Assembly (NCBI GenBank): GCA_041678005.1
Contig: JBAYOW010000005.1
Span: 1 to 64,000, forward strand
DNA length: 64,000 nucleotides
Reading direction: 5' to 3'
From: Sulfurivermis sp041678005
Lineage (GTDB): Bacteria; Pseudomonadota; Gammaproteobacteria; Thiohalomonadales; Thiohalomonadaceae
In this document: positions 16,971-24,750 of the stretch, piece after piece
Layout: every line of letters begins with the position of its first letter
Numbering within the stretch: position 1 is the first letter of the stretch
Made by a program: the position numbers and the translations under genes
Notes under the pieces: generated by a model
Database searches by the model: none
Told to the model about the DNA's origin: nothing
The model's input: only the letters and a program-made list of their open reading frames with translations

Positions 16971-18341
16971 ATGAATTCATCTTCCATGACGGTGCAAGAG
17001 CGCCGTGCAGCATCTGCCCTGGCAGGTATCTTTGGCGTACGCATGTTAGGCATGTTCATGATCCTGCCAGTATTCGCCTTGTATGCCGAACACCTGGTAC
17101 ACGCCACTCCATTGCTGATTGGTGTGGCCATAGGTGTTTATGGCTTGACGCAAGCTATGCTGCAAATCCCCTTTGGCATGGCCTCCGATCGACTGGGACG
17201 CAAGCGTGTGATTACGGTCGGTTTACTATTGTTTGCGGCAGGTAGTGTGGTGGCCGCACAGGCGGATTCAATCCATGGGGTTATCATTGGCCGCGCCATG
17301 CAAGGCAGTGGTGCGGTGGCTGCAGCAGTGATGGCATTGGTGGCAGATCTGACCCGCGAAGAACATCGCACCAAGGCCATGGCTTTTATCGGTATGAGTA
17401 TTGGACTTTCTTTTGTCGCTGCGATGGTGTTGGGGCCAATACTTGATCAGTGGTTTGGCGTGCCTGGTATTTTCTGGCTCACCGCTGCACTGGCTTTGCT
17501 TGGCATAGGTTTATTATGGTTTGCCGTACCAACACCGCAGCGCAGCGAGCAGCACCGTGACGCCTCACCTGTGGCTGGTCAGTTCGGGCACATCTTGTTT
17601 GATGCGGAACTGTTGCGGCTTGATGCCGGTATTTTGATCTTGCACATGGTATTGACGGCCATCTTTGTCGTTGTGCCATTGGCATTGCGTGATGTTGGTT
17701 TTGCACCAGCGCGACATTGGCTGCTTTATCTGCCACTAATGGTTGTCGCAATAGCTGCGGCGATCCCGTTTATCATCATTGCAGAAAGAAAACGTCGACT
17801 CCGGCAGGTAGTGCTGGGGGCAATTGCCACCTTGATGCTGTCCATGTTGGGTATGGGTTTGCTAGGCACTGGATTGCTTGCCATAAGTGCCTGGCTATTG
17901 CTGTTTTTTGTTGCCTTCAATTTGCTTGAGGCTACCTTGCCATCATTGGTAGCGAAGGCTGCACCAGCCGATGCGCGTGGGACGGCTATGGGTGTGTACA
18001 GTACTTCTCAGTTCATGGGCGCTTTTATAGGCGGGGTGACGGGTGGTTGGTTGCATGGCCATTATGGGCTGCACAGCATTTTTTTATTTGCTGCCCTGAT
18101 GTTGGCTCTGTGGTGGCTGGTGGCACTGGGCATGTCGTCACCGCGCTATCTGGCAAGCCATCTACTAAGAGTGGGCAAGATGTCAGCGGCACAGGCACTT
18201 GCCTTGGCCAACGAGCTGGCTAGAGTACAGGGTGTGGCAGAAGCGGTGGTTAGTGGTGAAGATGGAGTCGCTTATTTAAAGATAGATACTCAGCTGGTAG
18301 ATTTTGCCAGCTTGAGCCAGTACGCCGGGGAGCAGTCCTGA
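16971..18341 (+). CDS. yajR: MFS transporter, YajR-like
   Basis: This is an inner-membrane major-facilitator transporter of about 456 residues with twelve predicted membrane segments. The MFS signature between segments 2 and 3 is GMASDRLGRKRVITVG. After the last segment there is a soluble tail of about 65 residues (from SHLLRVGKMSAAQALALA to the end) that resembles the ferredoxin-like YAM domain of E. coli YajR. The substrate is unknown. Start at ATG 16971 rather than the TTG at 16965. It lies between uvrA and ssb, as its relatives do in Pseudomonas. Confidence 0.85.
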   Translation: MNSSSMTVQERRAASALAGIFGVRMLGMFMILPVFALYAEHLVHATPLLIGVAIGVYGLTQAMLQIPFGMASDRLGRKRVITVGLLLFAAGSVVAAQADSIHGVIIGRAMQGSGAVAAAVMALVADLTREEHRTKAMAFIGMSIGLSFVAAMVLGPILDQWFGVPGIFWLTAALALLGIGLLWFAVPTPQRSEQHRDASPVAGQFGHILFDAELLRLDAGILILHMVLTAIFVVVPLALRDVGFAPARHWLLYLPLMVVAIAAAIPFIIIAERKRRLRQVVLGAIATLMLSMLGMGLLGTGLLAISAWLLLFFVAFNLLEATLPSLVAKAAPADARGTAMGVYSTSQFMGAFIGGVTGGWLHGHYGLHSIFLFAALMLALWWLVALGMSSPRYLASHLLRVGKMSAAQALALANELARVQGVAEAVVSGEDGVAYLKIDTQLVDFASLSQYAGEQS

Positions 18342-18396
18342 TACAATTCTTTTTTCCATGGATTGGTAATGACAAATAACTTGTGGAGACAATAGC

Positions 18397-18897
18397 ATGG
18401 CACGAGGCATCAATAAGGTAATTTTAGTTGGTCATTTGGGGCGCGATCCAGAGGTGCGCTATACGACTGGTGGGGGCGCAGTCGCCAATATCACTGTCGC
18501 CACCAGCGAGCAGTGGAAGGACAAGCAAACCGGACAGCAGCAGGAGCGCACTGAATGGCATCGCGTGGTGATGTTTGGCCGCCTGGGTGAGATTGCCGGT
18601 GAATACCTGAAAAAAGGCTCACAGGTCTACATTGAAGGCCGTCTGCAAACCCGCAAGTGGCAAGGCCAGGATGGGCAGGATCGCTATACTACCGAGATCG
18701 TTGCTAATGACATGCAGATGCTCGGCAGTGCTGCGGGGCGCGGATCATCTAGTGCCAACTTCAATCAGGATGAGCCACCGGCACAGACAGGTTCATCCGG
18801 CTCGGCAGGGGCGACGGGACAAGCCAGCAGCAGCTACCCGCCCCAGGCTGGCGGCAGCAGTAATATTGATGGCTTTGATGATGATATTCCGTTTTAG
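18397..18897 (+). CDS. ssb: Single-stranded DNA-binding protein
   Basis: SSB coats single-stranded DNA in replication, repair and recombination. The 166-residue product has the N-terminal OB fold (ARGINKVILVGHLGRDPEVR, then TEWHRVVMFGRLGEIAGEYL), a low-complexity Gly/Ser/Gln linker (about 115-157) and the acidic tip DGFDDDIPF that recruits partner proteins. A terminator follows directly. Confidence 0.98.
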   Translation: MARGINKVILVGHLGRDPEVRYTTGGGAVANITVATSEQWKDKQTGQQQERTEWHRVVMFGRLGEIAGEYLKKGSQVYIEGRLQTRKWQGQDGQDRYTTEIVANDMQMLGSAAGRGSSSANFNQDEPPAQTGSSGSAGATGQASSSYPPQAGGSSNIDGFDDDIPF

Positions 18898-18905
18898 GGT
18901 GGAAT

Positions 18906-18933
18906 AAAAAGCCCGCTATACGGCGGGCTTTTT
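18906..18933 (+). terminator. Rho-independent terminator after ssb
   Basis: GCCCGC (18911-18916) pairs with GCGGGC (18923-18928), flanked by AAAAA and TTTTT, so the hairpin could work in both directions. It separates ssb from the minus-strand tRNA-Pro gene. Confidence 0.9.
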
Positions 18934-18989
18934 AATTGTCTTTCTATCTTTGGTGATGGGACTGCATGACAGCAGAACCAGGATTGTGT

Positions 18990-19066
18990 TGGTCGGGGTG
19001 ATAGGATTTGAACCTACGACCCCTGCGTCCCGAACGCAGTGCTCTACCAGGCTGAGCCACACCCCG
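18990..19066 (-). tRNA. tRNA-Pro (anticodon CGG)
   Basis: On the minus strand a 77-nt cloverleaf runs from CGGGGTG at the 5' acceptor end to CACCCCG plus ACCA, so CCA is encoded. The anticodon arm is CTGCG-TTCGGGA-CGCAG with anticodon CGG, which reads CCG proline codons. The T arm contains GGTTCAAATCC. It resembles E. coli proK. It lies just downstream of ispB on the same strand. Confidence 0.95.
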
Positions 19067-19074
19067 AAATACAA

Positions 19075-20043
19075 TCAGTATGCGCGGTCTACTGAGAATT
19101 CTGCCAGTGCCACCAGAGCTTGTTTGTAGGGCGAATTCGGGAGATTCACCAGCTCCGCCAAGGCACGTTCTGCCTCTTGCCGCGCAAGGCGCGCAGTGTA
19201 CGTGATGGCTCCGGTAGATTCAATGGCCGCGCTTATCTCCGCCATGTTTTCCCGCCCGCCTGTTTCTATGGTGTTGCGGATCAACTGTGTCTGCTCTGCT
19301 GTGCCGTGGCGCATGGCATGGATGAGGGGCAGCGTTGGCTTGCCTTCGGCTAGATCATCGCCAACATTTTTGCCCAGATTTTCGCTGGTGGCGCTGTAAT
19401 CAAGCACATCATCAATCATTTGAAAGGCAGTGCCCAGATACATGCCATAGCGAGCCATGGCCTGCTCTTCGGCTGCAGGCCGTCCAGCCAGAACCGCACT
19501 TAACTGACAAGCTGCTTCAAAAAGCTTGGCTGTCTTGTAATGTATGACATCCATGTAACGCTCTTCCGTGGTATCTGGATCATGGCAGTTGAGTAATTGC
19601 AAAACTTCCCCCTCGGCAATGGTATTGGTCGCATCGGAGAGGATTTGCATTATCTGCATACTGCCGACGCCGACCATCATCTGAAAGGCGCGAGTGTAAA
19701 GGAAGTCACCCACCAGAACACTGGCTTCATCGCCAAACATGGCATTCGCGCTTTGCTGGCCACGGCGCAAGTCAGAGGCATCCACCACATCGTCATGCAG
19801 CAAGGTGGCGGTATGAATGAACTCCACCACGACAGCCAGATCGATATGCTGTGTGCCCTGATAACCAAGCGCGCGAGCTACCAGCAGTACCAGCAACGGG
19901 CGCAGACGTTTGCCGCCGCTATTGATGATGTAATGGCTGATTTGGTCTATGAGTACAACATTGGAGGACAGGCGTTGCTGAATCAACTGATCGAGAGCCT
20001 GCTTGTCATCGGCAATTAGATTCAGGACGTCTTGGAGTTTCAT
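19075..20043 (-). CDS. ispB: Octaprenyl-diphosphate synthase
   Basis: This trans-prenyltransferase makes the side chain of ubiquinone from farnesyl diphosphate and isopentenyl diphosphate. The 322-residue product has both aspartate-rich motifs: LLHDDVVDASDLRR (first) and FQMIDDVLDY (second), and GGKRLRPLLVLL near the start. It diverges from rplU, the same arrangement as in E. coli and Pseudomonas. Chain length is inferred from context, not from sequence. Confidence 0.95.
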   Translation of the reverse strand: MKLQDVLNLIADDKQALDQLIQQRLSSNVVLIDQISHYIINSGGKRLRPLLVLLVARALGYQGTQHIDLAVVVEFIHTATLLHDDVVDASDLRRGQQSANAMFGDEASVLVGDFLYTRAFQMMVGVGSMQIMQILSDATNTIAEGEVLQLLNCHDPDTTEERYMDVIHYKTAKLFEAACQLSAVLAGRPAAEEQAMARYGMYLGTAFQMIDDVLDYSATSENLGKNVGDDLAEGKPTLPLIHAMRHGTAEQTQLIRNTIETGGRENMAEISAAIESTGAITYTARLARQEAERALAELVNLPNSPYKQALVALAEFSVDRAY

Positions 20044-20183
20044 TGGGAGATAGCTGGGCGTGTGTTCACGATAAGACCAAGCATGCTAGGTAAGCAACGG
20101 GAGCATGTCAAGGGTGCTGGATTTGGATATACTCTGAATCAAGTCTTTGTAGTGGTGCTGGTGTTGTTGGCGCGATTTTCTAT

Positions 20184-20212
20184 TTGACCTGAAATAATGA
20201 AATCGTTACAAT
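20184..20212 (+). promoter_or_regulatory. Promoter of rplU-rpmA
   Basis: TTGACC at 20184-20189 and TACAAT at 20207-20212 are separated by 17 bp, a good sigma70 promoter 61 bp before the rplU start codon, in the intergenic region shared with the divergent ispB. Confidence 0.7.
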
Positions 20213-20272
20213 CTCCGGTCTTTCAATGTAGGTTCGTCTCGGCCTGAGGCTGAGTTGTATGGAGATTTCATC

Positions 20273-20587
20273 ATGTACGCGGTATTTGTAACCGGCGGCA
20301 AGCAGTATCGGGTGACCGAAGGTCAGACCCTCAAGGTAGAAAAGCTCCCTGTAGATGAGGGGGGTAATATTGAATTTGACCAGGTGCTGATGGTGGCCGA
20401 CGGCGATAACATTAAGGTAGGAGCACCATATGTGGCGGGTGGTAAGGTTACTGCCAGCGTCAAGTCTCAGGGTCGCGATGACAAGATAACGATTATCAAA
20501 TTCCGTCGTCGTAAGCATTATCGCAAGCAGCAGGGGCACCGCCAGTATTATACCGAGCTGCAGATTACTGGTATCCAGGCCAGCTGA
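20273..20587 (+). CDS. rplU: 50S ribosomal protein L21
   Basis: L21 is a 50S protein that binds 23S rRNA. From ATG 20273 the product is 104 residues, MYAVFVTGGKQYRVTEGQTL onward, and includes the family signature KFRRRKHYRKQQGHRQYYTE. The upstream TTG at 20255 is not needed. Forms an operon with rpmA (18-bp spacing). Confidence 0.97.
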   Translation: MYAVFVTGGKQYRVTEGQTLKVEKLPVDEGGNIEFDQVLMVADGDNIKVGAPYVAGGKVTASVKSQGRDDKITIIKFRRRKHYRKQQGHRQYYTELQITGIQAS

Positions 20588-20605
20588 ATGCAGGAGTAAA
20601 AGACA

Positions 20606-20866
20606 ATGGCACATAAAAAAGCAGGTGGTTCCTCACGCAATGGTCGCGACTCCCAGTCCAAGAGACTTGGTGTGAAGCGTTATGGTGATCAGTTGGTTGC
20701 GGCAGGTAATATCATTGGCCGCCAGCGCGGCACACATTTTCATCCGGGCGCAAACGTTGGCTGTGGCAAGGATCATACCTTGTTCGCGAAGAGCACTGGC
20801 CGGGTTTTATTTGAGACCAGAGGGGCAAAAAATCGCAAGTTTGTGAGTGTGATTGTCGCTGAATAG
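20606..20866 (+). CDS. rpmA: 50S ribosomal protein L27
   Basis: L27 has an N-terminal tail that reaches the peptidyl-transferase centre. The 86-residue product starts MAHKKAGGSSRNGRDSQSKR, with the second residue directly at the mature start (no cleavable N-terminal extension as in Firmicutes). GVKRYGDQLVAAGNIIGRQR is the family core. A terminator follows. Confidence 0.98.
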   Translation: MAHKKAGGSSRNGRDSQSKRLGVKRYGDQLVAAGNIIGRQRGTHFHPGANVGCGKDHTLFAKSTGRVLFETRGAKNRKFVSVIVAE

Positions 20867-20891
20867 CCGGACTGGTCTACCGTGTAGCATA

Positions 20892-20922
20892 AAGCCCCGT
20901 CCTTATGGCGGGGCTTTTTGTT
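20892..20922 (+). terminator. Rho-independent terminator after rpmA
   Basis: AAAGCCCCG pairs with CGGGGCTTT across a TCCTTATGG loop, followed by a T-rich run. It separates rpmA from obgE. Confidence 0.9.
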
Positions 20923-21000
20923 TTTTGCATCATTGTCCCTGTAATGTTGTCTGTCAGGGCTGCGTTTACCATCATGTTTTCAACTTAAAGTCAGTTCGCC

Positions 21001-22086
21001 ATGAAGTTCGTTGATGAAGCCAGAATACGTGTTGAGGCCGGGAAGGGTGGCAATGGCTGCGTTAGTTTTAGACGTGAGCGCTTCATTCCTTTTGGTGGGC
21101 CGGATGGCGGTGACGGTGGAGATGGTGGCAGTGTCTTGTTACAGGCGACCAGTGCGCTCAATACCCTGGCAGATTTCCGTTATGAACGTAGTTTCAAGGC
21201 AAAGAATGGTGAGCAGGGCTCCGGGCGCAACAAGACAGGGCCAAGTGCTGCTGACCTGGTGATTGAGGTGCCTGTGGGCACTGAAGTTTATGACGAGGAT
21301 ACCGGCGAGCTGCTAGGTGATCTAGCCAGCGATGGTCAGCAGCTGAAGGTGGCGCAGGGCGGCTTTCATGGTCTGGGTAACGTGCGTTACAAAAGCAGTA
21401 TCAACCGTGCACCACGTCAGTCCAAGCCGGGCACGCCTGGTGAGTTACGCAACTTACGGCTGGAACTGAAGGTATTGGCCGATGTGGGCCTGCTAGGTCT
21501 GCCAAATGCAGGCAAGTCTACCTTGATCCGTGCCGTTTCAGCTGCCCGCCCAAGAGTCGCAGATTATCCTTTTACCACGCTTTATCCCAACCTCGGTGTT
21601 GTGCGTATAGAAAATCATCGCAGCTTCGTCATGGCCGATATCCCTGGCCTGATCGAGGGGGCGGCAGAAGGCGCTGGACTTGGCATTCAATTTCTCAGGC
21701 ATCTGGCCCGGACTAATTTGCTGCTGCACCTGGTGGATGTGCTGCCACCTGATGATGCAGACCCTGTAGCGGCGGTAAAAATTATTGAACAGGAATTAGA
21801 AAAATTCAGCCCGGAGCTGGCGGCGCGTGAGCGTTGGCTGGTGATCAATAAACTGGATTTGATTCCCGCTGAATTACGTGATGAATATTGTGAAGATATT
21901 GTGCAGCGTTTGCACTGGAGCGGGCCGGTGTTTCGTATTGCGGCAATTGCTGGCGAGGGAACCCGTGAGCTAAGCTATCGCATCATGACTTACCTGGAAG
22001 AAGAATGGGCCAAAGAACAGCCTATTGCCACCGTTACAGAAGCAAATAACAACGATGACCATCATTTTGCTCCCACTTCGGAGTGA
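21001..22086 (+). CDS. obgE: GTPase Obg/CgtA
   Basis: ObgE is an essential GTPase that binds the 50S subunit and links ribosome assembly to growth state. The 361-residue product has the glycine-rich Obg fold (residues 1-158, with GGPDGGDGGDGGSVLLQ) and a G domain with G1 GLPNAGKST, G3 DIPGLIEGA and G4 NKLD. A short acidic, His-rich tail follows. It is downstream of rplU-rpmA, the common order, and 6 bp before proB. Confidence 0.97.
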   Translation: MKFVDEARIRVEAGKGGNGCVSFRRERFIPFGGPDGGDGGDGGSVLLQATSALNTLADFRYERSFKAKNGEQGSGRNKTGPSAADLVIEVPVGTEVYDEDTGELLGDLASDGQQLKVAQGGFHGLGNVRYKSSINRAPRQSKPGTPGELRNLRLELKVLADVGLLGLPNAGKSTLIRAVSAARPRVADYPFTTLYPNLGVVRIENHRSFVMADIPGLIEGAAEGAGLGIQFLRHLARTNLLLHLVDVLPPDDADPVAAVKIIEQELEKFSPELAARERWLVINKLDLIPAELRDEYCEDIVQRLHWSGPVFRIAAIAGEGTRELSYRIMTYLEEEWAKEQPIATVTEANNNDDHHFAPTSE

Positions 22087-22092
22087 GCCCGC

Positions 22093-23217
22093 ATGAATCA
22101 ACGCCAACAACTCGCCCAGACCAAGCGTCTGGTGGTTAAGATAGGTAGCGCACTGCTGACTAACAATGGGCGCGGCCTCAATCTCGAGGGCATCAGCCTT
22201 TGGGTTGAACAGATGGCGACCTTGCGGACGCAGGGCATAGAGATCGTGCTGGTATCCTCCGGTGCCGTGGCTGAGGGAATGAGTAGACTCGGATGGTCAA
22301 GGCGACCGCAGGCGGTGCACGAGCTGCAAGCGGCGGCGGCGATCGGTCAGATGGGTCTGGTACAGGCCTACGAGTCACGTTTCAAGAATTTTGACCTGGC
22401 CACGGCACAAATCTTGTTGACCCATGATGACCTTTCCAATCGCAAGCGCTATCTCAATGCGCGCAGTGCCTTGCTTACCTTGCTGGAGTTGGGCGTGGTG
22501 CCGGTGGTCAATGAAAACGATACCGTGGTGACTGATGAGATACGTTTTGGCGATAACGACACCCTCGCAGCTCTGGTAGCTAATCTGGTCGAGGCCGATC
22601 TGTTGGTCATACTCACCGATCAGTCCGGTATGTATGACAAAGACCCGCGCAGCTATGTAGATGCAATATTGCTGCACGAGGTGCAGGCAGGGAATCCAGC
22701 GTTGGAAGATATGGCTGGTGGCAGTGCCGGCGCGTTAGGTCGTGGTGGTATGCTGACCAAGGTGCGGGCGGCGCGTTTGGCAGCCCGCTCAGGTGCCAAA
22801 ACAGTTATTGCCTATGGCCACGAGGATGATGTGCTTGGACGAATTGTCGCCGGCGACATACTGGGCACCTTGTTTGTCCCCGACCTTGAGCCGATGCTGG
22901 CACGCAAACGCTGGCTGGCAGGGCATTTGCAACTGCGCGGCAAGCTGGTTTTGGATGATGGTGCAGTGCGCGTCCTGCGTGATTCTGGCCGCAGTCTGTT
23001 GGCAGTGGGTGTGAAGGCTATTGAAGGTTATTTTGTGCGTGGCGAGATGGTGTCATGTGTGGATGAGAGCGGCCGAGAGGTGGCGCGTGGCCTGGTGAAT
23101 TACAATGCCGATGAAACGCGTAAATTGAAGGGTCGGCCTTCCGGCCAGATTCAGGAATTACTTGGTTATATGGGTGAGGAAGAGCTCATCCATCGCGATA
23201 ATCTTATTCTGGTTTGA
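22093..23217 (+). CDS. proB: Glutamate 5-kinase
   Basis: ProB phosphorylates glutamate in the first step of proline synthesis. The 374-residue product has an amino-acid-kinase domain (KRLVVKIGSALLTN; VVPVVNENDTV; GTGG-like GALGRGGMLTKVRAA) and a C-terminal PUA domain (from about residue 275, LVLDDGAVRVLRDSGRSLLA). Forms a likely operon with obgE, as in Pseudomonas. Confidence 0.97.
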   Translation: MNQRQQLAQTKRLVVKIGSALLTNNGRGLNLEGISLWVEQMATLRTQGIEIVLVSSGAVAEGMSRLGWSRRPQAVHELQAAAAIGQMGLVQAYESRFKNFDLATAQILLTHDDLSNRKRYLNARSALLTLLELGVVPVVNENDTVVTDEIRFGDNDTLAALVANLVEADLLVILTDQSGMYDKDPRSYVDAILLHEVQAGNPALEDMAGGSAGALGRGGMLTKVRAARLAARSGAKTVIAYGHEDDVLGRIVAGDILGTLFVPDLEPMLARKRWLAGHLQLRGKLVLDDGAVRVLRDSGRSLLAVGVKAIEGYFVRGEMVSCVDESGREVARGLVNYNADETRKLKGRPSGQIQELLGYMGEEELIHRDNLILV

Positions 23218-23788
23218 TAAAAACAGTTTATCCTGGTGGTTATTACCGCAAATGCCATATCCTGTATCTTAGGTCAGGATACGTATTATGTCGACGGTCA
23301 TCTGTCGACGGTCATCTTATGTAGATGCTATATTTAAGTGTAAACTTTTTTATGCGCTTCACTGAATCAATGTTTGGTAGAACGCTTTTGCCTTAGGGTC
23401 GTGGCTGGATACTGATAAGGCCAATATTCAATCAGGCAATGCGGCTAGTATAGCCTCCCTGGTAACTGCTTAATAATCTTATCGGACAATAGATAACAAA
23501 CGACATACGAGCCTGGACTCTAGTCCGGCATTGCCTGGCTTTAATTAATACTGCGACCCATGCTTGTCGGCGTTTTGCCTCTCGCCAAACTGTTTATTCA
23601 TAGGTATAAGTTATGTTTACAATTGCATTTATGTTTATGTAAGAGTAAAACAAGCAGTTAGCCGTTTCGGCTTTTGCGTAATTTGAAGCAAGTCATTGTA
23701 ATAACGACGAAGTCAGAGGTCTTTTACGCCTTGGCAAGATGCGCGGGACAGTTTTAAGCAGTATGCAGTATATTATTACTGCTTGTGA
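23218..23788. other. Non-coding stretch between proB and the H-NS-family gene
   Basis: About 570 bp without a credible gene before the H-NS promoter. It contains an inverted repeat TATCCTG (23258-23264) / CAGGATA (23275-23281) with no T-run, and a perfect tandem duplication of the 14-mer TGTCGACGGTCATC at 23289-23302 and 23303-23316. The rest is AT-rich with no recognised RNA or remnant gene. Confidence 0.4.
23289..23316. repeat. Tandem 14-bp duplication
   Basis: Two adjacent identical copies of TGTCGACGGTCATC. Function unknown; it may be a slippage product or a paired binding site. Confidence 0.85.
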
Positions 23789-23818
23789 TTGAATATTCGC
23801 CGCTTGTTTTGTTATAGT
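23789..23818 (+). promoter_or_regulatory. Promoter of the H-NS-family gene
   Basis: TTGAAT at 23789-23794 and TATAGT at 23813-23818 are 18 bp apart, about 50 bp upstream of the start codon, within AT-rich DNA. Autoregulation by the H-NS-like product is plausible but inferred. Confidence 0.5.
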
Positions 23819-23868
23819 TTATTTGATATTCCAAGCATGCAATCAGTAATAAAACAGAGGTATGAGTA

Positions 23869-24159
23869 ATGCAAAGCTATAATGAGATTCAAGAGCAAAT
23901 CAAACGCCTCCAGCAGCAGGCTGAGGAAGTTCGTTTAAAGGAATTGGCTGATGTAATTAATGAAATTAAGGCGAAGGTTCAGGAATATGGACTTACTGCC
24001 AGGGATTTGGGTTTGAGTACCCGTCAAAAGAGCAGCAAATCCAAGTTGCCAGCTAAATATAAAAAGGGTGATCTTACCTGGACAGGCCGTGGTCGTCAGC
24101 CGAAGTGGGTAGGTGAACACCTCGCCGCAGGTGGGCAATTGGCAGATCTTGCGGTTTGA
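23869..24159 (+). CDS. H-NS family nucleoid protein
   Basis: This is a 96-residue DNA-binding protein of the H-NS family, which coats AT-rich DNA and silences genes. The first ~50 residues form a coiled-coil (EQIKRLQQQAEEVRLKELAD), the oligomerisation part. The C-terminal DNA-binding part reads KYKKGDLTWTGRGRQPKWV, matching the TWTGRGRxPxW core of the family. It resembles the short H-NS proteins of Bordetella and Xanthomonas more than enterobacterial Hns. It is monocistronic, with its own promoter and terminator. Confidence 0.92.
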   Translation: MQSYNEIQEQIKRLQQQAEEVRLKELADVINEIKAKVQEYGLTARDLGLSTRQKSSKSKLPAKYKKGDLTWTGRGRQPKWVGEHLAAGGQLADLAV

Positions 24160-24184
24160 TGTTACGGCAGAAGTTTTAAAGCAA

Positions 24185-24216
24185 CAAAAAAGCCGGTAGT
24201 GATACCGGCTTTTTTG
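24185..24216. terminator. Bidirectional terminator between the H-NS gene and rpsT
   Basis: AAAAAAGCCGGTA and TACCGGCTTTTTT form a long stem with a GTGA loop. A-runs and T-runs on both sides let it stop transcripts from both convergent genes. Confidence 0.92.
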
Positions 24217-24235
24217 TTTGACAGCTAGCCAATAT

Positions 24236-24496
24236 TTACATGGCGCGAATACGATTGTTCAGGCGGCTTTTGTAGCGGGCTGCCTTGTTTTTGTGAAGCA
24301 GGCCCTTGCTGGCCATTTTGTCTACTATCGGGACGGCTTCTTTATAGGCGGCTGTGGCCTCGGCTTTATCGCCGCTGCCGATCGCTTTGATGACTTTCTT
24401 GACGAAGGTGCGCATGGCAGAACGCTGGGCGGAATTGTGCTCGCCGCGCTTTACAGTCTGGCGGGCACGTTTGATTGCTTGTGCAGAATTGGCCAA
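24236..24496 (-). CDS. rpsT: 30S ribosomal protein S20 (UUG start)
   Basis: S20 binds the 5' domain and helix 44 of 16S rRNA. The 86-residue product ANSAQAIKRARQTVKRGEHN onward is complete, but there is no ATG at its start: the codon before Ala2 is TTG at 24494-24496, with GGAG 7 bp upstream. E. coli rpsT also starts with UUG, which is part of its autoregulation, so this start is very likely real and conserved. A longer frame reading back to 24730 is spurious. Confidence 0.95.
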   Translation of the reverse strand: MANSAQAIKRARQTVKRGEHNSAQRSAMRTFVKKVIKAIGSGDKAEATAAYKEAVPIVDKMASKGLLHKNKAARYKSRLNNRIRAM

Positions 24497-24535
24497 GGTG
24501 CTACTCCAAAAACGGTCAAATGTTAAAGGGGGCAT

Positions 24536-24564
24536 ACTATGCGGCTTTTGCCCGGCGCTGTCAA
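24536..24564 (-). promoter_or_regulatory. Promoter of rpsT
   Basis: On the minus strand TTGACA (plus-strand 24559-24564) is followed after 17 bp by CATAGT (24536-24541), about 40 bp before the rpsT start. The -35 is a perfect consensus. Confidence 0.65.
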
Positions 24565-24750
24565 TTGTAGAATTGATCGCTCCTGATGCCGCAGCTTGGC
24601 ACCTTCTTATGGTTGTTACAATAGTAAAGATGAGTTCAGGTCTTTGTTCGAGGTTTGGCCGGGATGAAAAAATAGTGCTCGATATGCGTCCTGGTGAAAT
24701 ATGCGGGTTAGTATAACGGGCTTTGTACAACAGGCGATGTACGCGGGATT

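Noticed and set aside
18990..19066. tRNA-Pro or tRNA-Thr as an integration site of a mobile element
   Set aside because: No integrase, no repeated tRNA 3' end and no foreign-looking genes lie next to either tRNA in this window.
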